A DNA stretch of 19,160 bases from Mageeibacillus sp. UBA5442 (GCA_002427475.1 DIRG01000105.1:4759-23918), one strand, 5' to 3'. Positions 9,116 to 17,021 are shown, counted from the first letter of the stretch. Notes: generated from the sequence alone by a model not told the origin. Numbers and translations are program-made.

Positions 9116-11438
9116 ATTCTATTTGCCTATAAACATACAAGGCATTGAGTTCAAAAATCCTTTTTTCGTTGCATCTGGTCCAACTGCAAAATCTCTACGC
9201 CAACTTCAGGAGATTGAAAAAACAGGCTGGGCAGCAGCGAGTATTAAATTAACGATGGATCCTGCTCCATACATCAATCGGATGCCGAGATATGGACTTT
9301 TCCATGATCGTAAAGCTCTAGCTTTTACTGCTGAAAAACGTTTAAACATGGAAGAGGGTTTAAGGCTCATGGATGCAGGTAAAAAGGCTCTCAGCGAATT
9401 GATATTGATGGCTAATATTACTTACGTCGGTGATGATGGAGTTGAAGGTTGGGTGCGCATGGCCAAGCGTTTTGAGGATGCAGGCGCAGATATCATTGAA
9501 CTCAATATGTGTTGCCCTAACATGTCATACAATGTGGAGCTAACTGAAGGCGAAGTCCAAGAAGGAAAGCGCACCGGAGCCAGCATGGGTAGTGATGCTG
9601 AAGTTGCCTCAGAAATAGCTGGAGCAATCAAGAAGGTAATCAATATCCCTTTGTTTGTTAAATTGACTCCGGAAGGTGGGCAGATAGCCAAAATTGCTAA
9701 AGGGCTGTATGCTGCAGGCATTGATGCAGTGGGTTCGACAGCCAACAGGTTAGGTATTCCTACTATAGATTTGGAAGATCCGACAAAGGCGGTTTACCAT
9801 CTTCAGAATGAGATCAGCATGAGCTGTCATTCTAGCTCTTGGCTAAAACCATTAGCTCAGCGCGACACCTACGAGATTAGGAAAGTCTGTGGCAATGAGC
9901 CGATAATAACTGCAACAGGTGGAATCAGAACTTGGCAAGATGCAGTTGAGATGATCATGTGTGGCGCCGATCTTCTCGGTATTTGCAGTGAGACTCTCAT
10001 TCGTGGTTATGACATAGTCAAGCCAATAATTAGTGGAGTGAAAGACTACATGGGATCGCATGATTATGCTTCCATGGACGAATTCAGATCTATCATTGTA
10101 CCTGCAGTTAAAACTGCACCAGAGCTTACCTTGCATGATGGTTATGCGCACATTATGCAACCTAAGTTAGCTGCACCTTGTAAGTCTGCCTGTCCGCATC
10201 ACGTGCCCGCACAAGCATACATATATTACGTCGCTGAAGGCGACACTAAACGAGCTTATGAGCTATTGGCCGAGTTTTCACCTTTACAAGAGCTGTGCGC
10301 TTATATTTGCGACGCACCTTGCGAGGAAGCTTGTATTCGCGGCTCACTTGATCGTCCGATCGAAATTAAAGAAATTAAGAAATATATTTTTACCGAAGCC
10401 GAGAAAAATGCTTGGACATATACAGCCCCAAGAACTACAGATCTGGATAAAAAGATAGTCTTAGACGGTCTTAACATACCGAATTTGAGCACTGCTGTTG
10501 CACTTCGCAGAGCAGGATACGATGTTGAAATTGTTTCCAGATATCAAGACATCGCATACGAGATTCAAAAGGGCTATACAGAAGAGCGTTTGCCACATTC
10601 CGTCTTGCAGCGTGTTCTGGATCGCGTCAAGGCAGAGGGGGTACTCCTTACTGCCGGAGAGCTTGACTCAACTGATACAAAAACCAGCACTGAACTCGAT
10701 GACTTTATTACAAGCCTGTCTAGCTCTAATGAGGAAACGAAGAGTCTCTCGATAGTTTTTGAAGGTAATGGTAGTAATTTGTATGAAGCTCTATTTTTAG
10801 CTTTAGAGAAAGGCTATTCGAATATAAGTCTCATAACTTCTGGACCTAAGCGCTATACAAGCAAGATTATTGCAGAACTTAAAGCTCAAAATGTTGAAAT
10901 CATTGATAATGCAGTTTTGCAAAATGTCCATAACAAAGAAAATGGTCAAATTGAGCTGACACTTCGTTTGGATGGCTTTGAGAGAAAAATATACACAGAC
11001 AAACTTATTCAAGCTGGAAAAACGCCTTCGATCATTAGAGAAATCGCTAATGGACAGAATGTTGCTGCTGAAATAGATCGTAATGAACGGGGCGATTCTG
11101 CAACAGTTATTGCTATGAAAGATGACAAGTTGCCAGTAGTATCCCGCAAGAAAGTAATTGCTCGTCAACCTGCTTCCGTTCTGACTGAAGCGCTTACAAA
11201 CTCGAGCAAGATAGACTATGCCGCAGAAGCAGTTTCATGGATTCGTGACGAAGCTAATCGCTGTCTGAGATGTGGTTGTGGCGAAGGTTGTCAGCTGTGT
11301 AAGACCATTTGTACGGACTTCGCACCACAGATTATTGCTTCGGATGAGCTGCAAATTGATCAAGCAGCTTGCGTAGCTTGTGGTATGTGCTATTTGCGTT
11401 GTCCGAACCAAATCATAGATATGATTCGAATAGATTAA
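9105..11438 (+). CDS. PreA-like FMN barrel fused to GltD-like module and ferredoxin tail
   Basis: This 777-residue redox protein joins three parts. Residues 5-345 resemble the FMN barrel of dihydropyrimidine/dihydroorotate dehydrogenases: KNPFFVASGP, Asn104, NMCCPN with the expected catalytic Cys137, FVKLTP (Lys186), and FMN-phosphate loops near TGGIRTW and GADLLGIC. Residues 355-430 match the iron-sulfur helical domain at the start of GltD-type proteins, with Cys359, 363, 398, 402, 406 and 410. Residues 446-680 align in order with the GltD FAD/NAD(P) half, but GxGxxG is replaced by DGLNIPNLSTA and the second site is weak (EGNGSNLYEA); the closing AxGD motif is not seen. Residues 718-770 form a cysteine-rich ferredoxin tail ending CVACGMCYLRCP. 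The start at 9105 is chosen because GAGG precedes it by seven bases; an ATG at 9069 would add 12 residues inside the previous gene. PreA homologues reduce pyrimidines with NADH through a partner; here the substrate and electron donor are unclear. Its place among sugar-acid genes is unusual. Confidence 0.82.
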   Translation: MIDKFYLPINIQGIEFKNPFFVASGPTAKSLRQLQEIEKTGWAAASIKLTMDPAPYINRMPRYGLFHDRKALAFTAEKRLNMEEGLRLMDAGKKALSELILMANITYVGDDGVEGWVRMAKRFEDAGADIIELNMCCPNMSYNVELTEGEVQEGKRTGASMGSDAEVASEIAGAIKKVINIPLFVKLTPEGGQIAKIAKGLYAAGIDAVGSTANRLGIPTIDLEDPTKAVYHLQNEISMSCHSSSWLKPLAQRDTYEIRKVCGNEPIITATGGIRTWQDAVEMIMCGADLLGICSETLIRGYDIVKPIISGVKDYMGSHDYASMDEFRSIIVPAVKTAPELTLHDGYAHIMQPKLAAPCKSACPHHVPAQAYIYYVAEGDTKRAYELLAEFSPLQELCAYICDAPCEEACIRGSLDRPIEIKEIKKYIFTEAEKNAWTYTAPRTTDLDKKIVLDGLNIPNLSTAVALRRAGYDVEIVSRYQDIAYEIQKGYTEERLPHSVLQRVLDRVKAEGVLLTAGELDSTDTKTSTELDDFITSLSSSNEETKSLSIVFEGNGSNLYEALFLALEKGYSNISLITSGPKRYTSKIIAELKAQNVEIIDNAVLQNVHNKENGQIELTLRLDGFERKIYTDKLIQAGKTPSIIREIANGQNVAAEIDRNERGDSATVIAMKDDKLPVVSRKKVIARQPASVLTEALTNSSKIDYAAEAVSWIRDEANRCLRCGCGEGCQLCKTICTDFAPQIIASDELQIDQAACVACGMCYLRCPNQIIDMIRID

Positions 11439-11451
11439 AAGGAGACATTTT

Positions 11452-12507
11452 ATGAAACGTATCGATATAGACAAATTAGAACAATTTTGTGAAAAAGCTC
11501 TAATAGCAGAAGGAATGTCAGCTACCGATGCAAAGACAGTTGCAACTGTCTTGACTGAAACCGACGCATTAGGTACTCATTCTCATGGAACTAAGAACCT
11601 CCACAACTATATTCGTAAAATGCGGGCAGGTGGATTAACAATTGATGGAGAAATGGAAATTGTCAAAGAAGGCAAAGCCTATGCAGTTGTTGATGCTCAT
11701 GACACTTTAGGTATGATCCCTTCTTGTTTTGCAATGGACTTGGCCATCAGAAAAGCCAAAGACAGTGGACTAGCCCTTGTGACTGTGAAAAACTCAAGCC
11801 ATTTTGGTGCAGCGAGCTATTATTCAAACATGGCAGCCAAAGAAGGTTTGATGGGATTAACTTTTAGTAATGTTGATCCTAATATGTCCGTCCCCGGTTC
11901 TCGCGGCATGTTGATTGGCAACAATCCATTCTCATATGCTGTTCCTGCTAAATCTACTCCTACAGTCTTTTTGGATATTGCCATGAGCAATGTAGCATCA
12001 TTAAAAGTCATACAAGCGAAAAAAGATGGCGAATCAATTCCCGACACATGGATAGTGGACAAGGATGGTGTCCCCACCACAGATCCATCAAACTATCCGG
12101 AAGAAGGTGCTATGCAGCCATTTGCGCGACACAAAGGCTATGGCATCGCTTTTCTAGTTGATCTGATCTCAGGAGCCCTCAACGGTGGAGCAATGAGCAT
12201 GTCAGGTGGAATAGTCAGCTGGCTGTTTCAAATGGAAGCAAAGAACAATGTTTCCCATACCTTTATCGCAATAGATCCTGATGCTTTCATAGGTAGAAAA
12301 GAATTTCTTGACTCCGTTGAGGAGTCGGTCCAATTACTGCGTGGAGCAGAAAAAGCTAAAGGCAGCGACAGAATATATACGCCAGGTGAGATGGAATGGG
12401 AGAAATATGCTGATGCAGAAGCAAACGGCATTCTGCTTCCTCCCGATCTGTATGAGTCTCTGAGAGGTCTTTCCGAAGAAGTAAATATCGAATTGGAGGT
12501 TAAATAA
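11452..12507 (+). CDS. Ldh2/MdhL-family NAD(P)-dependent 2-hydroxyacid dehydrogenase
   Basis: This 351-residue protein belongs to the Ldh2 family, which has its own fold and includes malate/L-lactate, ureidoglycolate and 2,3-diketo-L-gulonate dehydrogenases. Motifs in order are the catalytic-site histidines in GTHSHGTKN (His43/His45), NSSHFGAASYY (His117), IGNNPFSYAVP, FLDIAMSNVA and HKGYGIAFLVDL. Length and motif order are normal. A clear AAGGAG site lies eight bases before the ATG, and the gene follows the flavoprotein by 13 bases. Sitting beside KDG kinase, KDPG aldolase and a UxuB-type reductase, the likeliest job is reduction or oxidation of a keto- or hydroxy-sugar acid, in the manner of DlgD. 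A role as ureidoglycolate dehydrogenase is the main alternative, given the PreA-like neighbour, but no other ureide gene is present. Sequence alone does not fix the substrate. Confidence 0.88.
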   Translation: MKRIDIDKLEQFCEKALIAEGMSATDAKTVATVLTETDALGTHSHGTKNLHNYIRKMRAGGLTIDGEMEIVKEGKAYAVVDAHDTLGMIPSCFAMDLAIRKAKDSGLALVTVKNSSHFGAASYYSNMAAKEGLMGLTFSNVDPNMSVPGSRGMLIGNNPFSYAVPAKSTPTVFLDIAMSNVASLKVIQAKKDGESIPDTWIVDKDGVPTTDPSNYPEEGAMQPFARHKGYGIAFLVDLISGALNGGAMSMSGGIVSWLFQMEAKNNVSHTFIAIDPDAFIGRKEFLDSVEESVQLLRGAEKAKGSDRIYTPGEMEWEKYADAEANGILLPPDLYESLRGLSEEVNIELEVK

Positions 12508-12513
12508 ATAAAC

Positions 12514-13482
12514 ATGGATGACAAGAACAACGTCTTGAAACAATTAGGATTATCAGGTCTGGTCCCTGTAGTTGTGCTCGATGAAGTGGAATCAGCGCTC
12601 CCAGTAGCAGCTGCACTGCTCAAGGGAAATGTAAATGTTATGGAAATTACGCTGCGTACTGACGCAGCGCTCGAATCCATCAAACGTGTGCGTCAGGAAT
12701 ACCCGGAAATGATCTGCGGAGCAGGCACTGTGACTTCTATCGCAGAAGCTGAAAAATGCTTGGAAGTAGGTGCTCAATTTATTGTTTCTCCCGGTTTTTT
12801 ACCAGAGTTAGTTGACTGGTGCATAGAGCATAATTTGCCAACAGTTCCAGGCTGCGTGACCCCTAGTGAGATTATGATGGCTAAAGAACGGGGACTAAAG
12901 GTTTTAAAGTTTTTCCCTGCTGGAATTTATGGTGGCTTGTCTGCAATGAAGGCCTTGGCCGGACCTTTCGGGAATATAAAATTTATTCCAACTGGTGGGG
13001 TGAGTGCTTCTAATCTCTCGGAGTTTTTAGCTGCACCTTTTGTTCATTCTGTTGGAGGCAGTTGGCTCTGCAGTAAAAAAGATATCCAAGCAGGCAATTT
13101 TGATAAGATAACAGCTTTATGTCAAGAAGCAGTAGATATTGTCTTAGGTTTTGAGCTTGCGCATTTAGGAATCAACACACCATCTGAGGATGAGGCAGTG
13201 GCGGTAGCTGATAAGTTCCAAGACATGTTTGGCTTCACTCCTAAGAATGGCAATAGTTCTGTCTTCGCCGGCCCGGGTATTGAAGTTATGAAAACACAAT
13301 ATCTCGGCGATAACGGACATATAGGAATTCGCACGGCAAATATAGAACGCGCTCTTAAGCATTTGGAAAAATTCGGATATCAGAGTGATGCAACAACCGC
13401 AAAATATAAAGACGAAAAATTAACAGCAATTTACCTTGAAGAACGAGTAGCTGGCTTTGCTGTTCATCTCGTTCAAAAATAG
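12514..13482 (+). CDS. KDPG/KHG aldolase with C-terminal VOC-like domain
   Basis: The first 210 or so residues are a class I aldolase that splits 2-keto-3-deoxy-6-phosphogluconate into pyruvate and glyceraldehyde 3-phosphate. It shows MEITLRT (Glu44, the expected general base), GAGTV, SPGF, PGCVTPSE, the Schiff-base lysine in LKFFPAG (Lys132), and the phosphate loop PTGGV. Residues of about 214-322 form a separate module with VOC/glyoxalase character: FELAHLGINTPSEDEA, then an HIGIRT strand and the AGFAVHLV end. This makes the protein about 100 residues longer than plain Eda. The VOC part may bind a metal or substrate, but its role is unknown. The best ATG is 12514, with GGAGG 14 bases upstream inside the previous gene's end, a long spacing. 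It sits just before KDG kinase, whose product is its substrate. Confidence 0.9.
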   Translation: MDDKNNVLKQLGLSGLVPVVVLDEVESALPVAAALLKGNVNVMEITLRTDAALESIKRVRQEYPEMICGAGTVTSIAEAEKCLEVGAQFIVSPGFLPELVDWCIEHNLPTVPGCVTPSEIMMAKERGLKVLKFFPAGIYGGLSAMKALAGPFGNIKFIPTGGVSASNLSEFLAAPFVHSVGGSWLCSKKDIQAGNFDKITALCQEAVDIVLGFELAHLGINTPSEDEAVAVADKFQDMFGFTPKNGNSSVFAGPGIEVMKTQYLGDNGHIGIRTANIERALKHLEKFGYQSDATTAKYKDEKLTAIYLEERVAGFAVHLVQK

Positions 13483-13495
13483 AAGGAGTTAAGGT

Positions 13496-14521
13496 ATGAA
13501 ATTTCTAACATTCGGTGAGATTATGATTCGCATGAAAACCCCGGGAGTGGAACGTTTGTTCCAAAGTCCGACATTGGAGGCGACTTTTGGCGGTGGTGAA
13601 GCTAATGTTGCAGTGAGTTTAGCAAATTATGGCCTCGATTGTGATTTTGTAACAGTTTTGCCTGACAACGTGTTGGGTGACGAATGCATTAAGGAGTTGA
13701 GAAGCTTTGGTGTGGGCACCGAGAAGATTGTACGTGGCCCCGGTAGAATGGGCATTTATTTCCTGGAGGCAGGAGCTAACCAATTCCCAAGCAAAGTTCT
13801 TTATGACAGGGCTCATTCTGCGATCGCAGTAGCTAAGCGTGATGCTATTAACTGGGATGAAGTTTTTGCAAATGTTAATTGGTTCCATATCACAGGTATT
13901 ACTCCGGCAATTTCGGAGACAGCAATGGAACTTTCGTTAGATGCTGTTAAGAAAGCTAAGGAATTAGGTGTTACAGTTTCTTGCGATTTGAATTTCCGTA
14001 AAAAGCTCTGGAAATACGGCAAAGAAGCGCAGGAAGTAATGCGTGAAATTGTTAAGTACGTTGATGTGGCAATAGCTAACGAAGAGGACGTTCAAAAATC
14101 TTTAGGTATTAAAGCAGATGTTGATGTAGAAGCCGCAGAACTGGATTTAGATAAGTATAAAAAACTGAGCGATAAAGTCCTTGAACTTTATCCAAATATG
14201 AAAATGATTGGCATTACCCTTCGTGAGAGCATTAGTGCGGATCAAAACGGTTGGGCCGCTTGCCTAAATACACGAGATGAATTTTTAGTCAGCAAGCGTT
14301 ATGAAATTAACGATATCGTCGATCGTGTTGGCGGTGGTGATTCTTTCTGTGGAGGTTTAATTTTCGGCCTGAACAATTATGATTCACATCAAGACGCGTT
14401 GGAATATGCTGTGGCGGCTAGCTGCCTTAAGCATTCGGTCAATGGTGATTTCAACAGAGCTAGTCTGTCAGATGTGGAAAAGCTTATGGGCGGAGATGGC
14501 TCAGGAAGGGTTCAGAGATAA
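13496..14521 (+). CDS. kdgK: 2-keto-3-deoxygluconate kinase (PfkB/ribokinase family)
   Basis: KDG kinase phosphorylates 2-keto-3-deoxygluconate with ATP to KDPG, feeding the aldolase encoded just upstream. The 341-residue protein has the PfkB signatures: GGGEANVAVSLA at residues 32-43 and DRVGGGDSFCGG with catalytic Asp282. Between them lie the substrate-lid strands, YDRAHSAI and CDLNFRKKLW, typical of KDG kinases. Length is normal. AAGGAG lies seven bases before the ATG. The gene follows the aldolase by 13 bases and precedes the reductase by one base. The assignment as KDG kinase rather than another sugar kinase rests on both motifs and neighbours; fructokinase-like activity is less likely. 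Confidence 0.88.
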   Translation: MKFLTFGEIMIRMKTPGVERLFQSPTLEATFGGGEANVAVSLANYGLDCDFVTVLPDNVLGDECIKELRSFGVGTEKIVRGPGRMGIYFLEAGANQFPSKVLYDRAHSAIAVAKRDAINWDEVFANVNWFHITGITPAISETAMELSLDAVKKAKELGVTVSCDLNFRKKLWKYGKEAQEVMREIVKYVDVAIANEEDVQKSLGIKADVDVEAAELDLDKYKKLSDKVLELYPNMKMIGITLRESISADQNGWAACLNTRDEFLVSKRYEINDIVDRVGGGDSFCGGLIFGLNNYDSHQDALEYAVAASCLKHSVNGDFNRASLSDVEKLMGGDGSGRVQR

Positions 14522-14522
14522 G

Positions 14523-15335
14523 ATGTTATCTTTTGATTTGAAAGACAAAGTTGCGGTTATAACAGGTGGTGGTGGTGTAATTCTTAGCGTTATGGCGAAA
14601 GAATTAGCCAAACTTGGAGTGCGTGTAGCTGTTTTAGATCTCAAGCTAGAAGCAGCTCAGGGAGTTGCTGATGAAATCAAACTTGCCGGTGGTGATGCGA
14701 TCGCTGTAGAGGCTGATGTTTTGAGTAAGGCAAGCTTGGAAAAAGCTTGTGAATCAGTTGTTTCTCACTTTGGTGGTGTAGATATTCTGATAAACGGAGC
14801 AGGTGGTAACCATCCGAAAGCAACCTGCAGTGCCGAGAGAACGTTTTTTGATCTGGAAACTGATGCAATCCGCTCAGTTTTTGACCTAAACGTGACAGGA
14901 GCAATCATTACTACACAGGCATTTGGACAGGAGCTGATAAAAAAAGGGAGAGGAAATGTCATCAATATTGCTTCAATGACTTCGTACCTCCCCTTGACAA
15001 ATACGGTTGCCTATTCGGCAGCTAAAGCAGCTGTGGCGAGTTTTACTCAATGGATGGCAGTACACTTCAATCAAGAATATTCGAGTGAAATTCGCGTGAA
15101 TGCTATTGCCCCCGGTTTCCTGCTAACCGAACAGAATCGCTTTTTAATGCAAGAAGAAGACGGTGAGCTGACAGATCGTGGCAATCGGGTAATTCAGAAA
15201 ACACCTATGGCTCGCTTTGGAGAGCCTGAGGAAATGGTCGGTGCGGTGGTATGGCTTTGTTCTGATGCTGCGTCATTTGTTAATGGAGCGATAGTGCCGA
15301 TAGATGGTGGGTTCTCAGCCTATTGGGGCGTATAA
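14523..15335 (+). CDS. uxuB: SDR-family D-mannonate oxidoreductase (fructuronate reductase), UxuB/YjmF-like
   Basis: This 270-residue short-chain dehydrogenase resembles the YjmF/UxuB group that interconverts D-fructuronate and D-mannonate with NAD(H). It has TGGGG at the cofactor loop, NGAGGNHPKAT and TFFDLET, which are characteristic of this group. The catalytic Ser151 lies in INIASMTS and the YxxxK pair is Tyr164/Lys168; then come VNAIAPGFLLTEQNRF and TPMARFG. One oddity is that the last glycine of the TGxxxGxG pattern appears as Leu21 (TGGGGVIL), which could affect cofactor binding. The longer frame from 14379 overlaps the kinase gene heavily and adds 48 residues without family similarity, so I take 14523, one base after the kinase stop. 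A strong terminator follows. UxuA, UxaC and an uptake system are not in the window and may lie upstream of the junction. Confidence 0.87.
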   Translation: MLSFDLKDKVAVITGGGGVILSVMAKELAKLGVRVAVLDLKLEAAQGVADEIKLAGGDAIAVEADVLSKASLEKACESVVSHFGGVDILINGAGGNHPKATCSAERTFFDLETDAIRSVFDLNVTGAIITTQAFGQELIKKGRGNVINIASMTSYLPLTNTVAYSAAKAAVASFTQWMAVHFNQEYSSEIRVNAIAPGFLLTEQNRFLMQEEDGELTDRGNRVIQKTPMARFGEPEEMVGAVVWLCSDAASFVNGAIVPIDGGFSAYWGV

Positions 15336-15360
15336 AGGGAAGTCCCTCCTTATGTATGGT

Positions 15361-15403
15361 CTCTGTGTCTGTAGTGCTATTCACTGCAGACACAGAGCTT
15401 TTT
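15361..15403 (+). terminator. Rho-independent terminator of the sugar-acid operon
   Basis: A 16-bp stem (15361-15376 with 15382-15397, one G-T pair) with a CTATT loop is followed by CTTTTT. It lies 25 bases after the SDR stop and just before the end of the convergent deacylase gene. On the minus strand no T run follows, so it works mainly for the plus strand. Confidence 0.93.
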
Positions 15404-15408
15404 ATATT

Positions 15409-17010
15409 TTAACGTGTGAGCACCCGCCCCGGCCTCTTGCTTGTGTGCGTGCCCTTCTCGACCGTAAGCTCTCCATTCACAAAGACGTATTCAATCCCTT
15501 GCGGATACTGCTGCGGTTCTTCGAGCGTAGAGCAATCATTAACGGTTTCAGGATTAAAGAGCACGATGTCTGCAAAATAGCCTTCACGCAGAAGACCACG
15601 TTCCCGCAATCTAAACACTTCTGCTGCTTTGCCTGTCATCTTATAGACAGCTTCTTCCCAAGATAACAAGTCGTCTTCGCGGACATACTTGGCGAGGAAA
15701 CGAGGGAAAGAACCGTAAGTTCTCGGGTGGGGATGTGCGCTGAACAAACCGTCAGTGCATAGGTTCATTTCCGGTCGCTGCATTAATTGTTTGACATATT
15801 TTTCGCTACCGTATTTCGTAATGATGCTGCCGGAGCCCTTTCCCGCATAGATCAGGTCCATGGCTACAGTGTAGGGATCTGACTGACGCATATGGGCGAT
15901 CTCATCCAGACTTTTGCCCAGCACATCCTGATTCTCCTCTGATTCAACGCTGCTGATTAGGAGATTGTCAGTACCCGTGCTACGGCAAAAACCTGTCCAG
16001 CCGGGAAGACCGTTTTGCATGTCATCTTTCATGCGCGCACGCAGCTGCTCCGATTCTAGGCGCTCTAGCATCTTATCCGCACCGCCTTCAACTGCCCAGG
16101 GCGGCAAGACTACAGTTAATGTAGTACTACCGAAAGGATAAGGATACTGGTCAAAAGAAATACTCAGTCCTTCTTCGCGGGCTTGATCCAACAGCTCCAT
16201 CATGCGACCGAATTTGGGGAAATTTTGCTCACCGGAGAGTTTGAAGTGAGAAATGTGGCCACGGCAGCCGCTTTTTCTGCAGATTTCAAAAACTTCTTCC
16301 ATAGCCTCAATTATTTCATCGGCCTCACTGCGCATATGAATTGAGAATACTCCGTCGTATTCAGGAAGCACCGAGCATAACTCAGTCAGCTCCGCCGTAT
16401 CGCCATAAATGCAGGGAATATAGTCTAGGCCGGTGGTTAGTCCGAAGCCACCGTTTTCCAGATCTTCTCGCAAGAGCTCTTGCATTTGGCTCATCTCTTC
16501 TGCTCCGGGAGGGGAAGGATCATAGCCCTGCGCACAGAGGCGCAAATTGCCGTGAGGTACCATGACGCATAAATTGATGGCGGGCTCGGCTTTTTCCAAG
16601 GCCGCACGATAATTATCTAGGGTGCGGAAATTCCAGTCTAAGCGATCAGTCTCTCCGTCAATCGCGCTCAAAAATTTACGCCAACTGCCAATGTGTTCTT
16701 CGGGCAGGGGAGCAACGGCTACGCCATCTTGTCCGATGATTTCACAAGTGATGCCTTGCAAGCTTTTGGGCAAGAGACAAGGGTCGTTAAAAACCATAAG
16801 GTCGGAGTGACTGTGGGTATCAATAAAACCCGGTGTAGCGTACAAGCCCGTGCCGTCGATGACAAGCTCGTGCTTGGCGGAAACAGTTTCCGCAGCTCCG
16901 TTCACGTCGATCAGGGAAATCCTATCTCCGTCAATTACGATGTTGGCTGGGAATTTTTCCTTCCGACCACTGCCGTCAATCAATTCTACGTTCTTAATCA
17001 GTGTGCTCAA
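15409..17010 (-). CDS. N-acyl-D-amino-acid deacylase / D-aminoacylase family amidohydrolase
   Basis: This 533-residue amidohydrolase removes acyl or carbamoyl groups from D-amino acids in characterised relatives. It has the N-terminal beta domain, the metal motif GFIDTHSHSDL (His66 and His68), FSIHMRSEADE and GHISHFKLSG with further metal histidines, FDQYPYPFGST, and the late CTDGLFSAHPHPRTYGSF segment. The C-terminus has the GYFADIVLF strand. The family's bridging-ligand position, a cysteine in several characterised D-aminoacylases (GNCG), reads GQDG here with Asp95; I compare from memory, so it needs an alignment. The start is a TTG at 17010, supported by AGGGGG seven bases before it that overlaps the upstream stop. 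It follows the YgeY-like gene by 11 bases and forms a two-gene unit with it. D-hydantoin, D-amino-acid or peptidoglycan-fragment use are all possible. Confidence 0.9.
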   Translation of the reverse strand: MSTLIKNVELIDGSGRKEKFPANIVIDGDRISLIDVNGAAETVSAKHELVIDGTGLYATPGFIDTHSHSDLMVFNDPCLLPKSLQGITCEIIGQDGVAVAPLPEEHIGSWRKFLSAIDGETDRLDWNFRTLDNYRAALEKAEPAINLCVMVPHGNLRLCAQGYDPSPPGAEEMSQMQELLREDLENGGFGLTTGLDYIPCIYGDTAELTELCSVLPEYDGVFSIHMRSEADEIIEAMEEVFEICRKSGCRGHISHFKLSGEQNFPKFGRMMELLDQAREEGLSISFDQYPYPFGSTTLTVVLPPWAVEGGADKMLERLESEQLRARMKDDMQNGLPGWTGFCRSTGTDNLLISSVESEENQDVLGKSLDEIAHMRQSDPYTVAMDLIYAGKGSGSIITKYGSEKYVKQLMQRPEMNLCTDGLFSAHPHPRTYGSFPRFLAKYVREDDLLSWEEAVYKMTGKAAEVFRLRERGLLREGYFADIVLFNPETVNDCSTLEEPQQYPQGIEYVFVNGELTVEKGTHTSKRPGRVLTR

Positions 17011-17021
17011 GTATCTACCCC

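Noticed and set aside
14379..14522. Extended N-terminus for the SDR starting within the kinase gene.
   Set aside because: The extra 48 residues match the kinase gene in another frame and have no SDR similarity; 14523 gives a normal-length enzyme.
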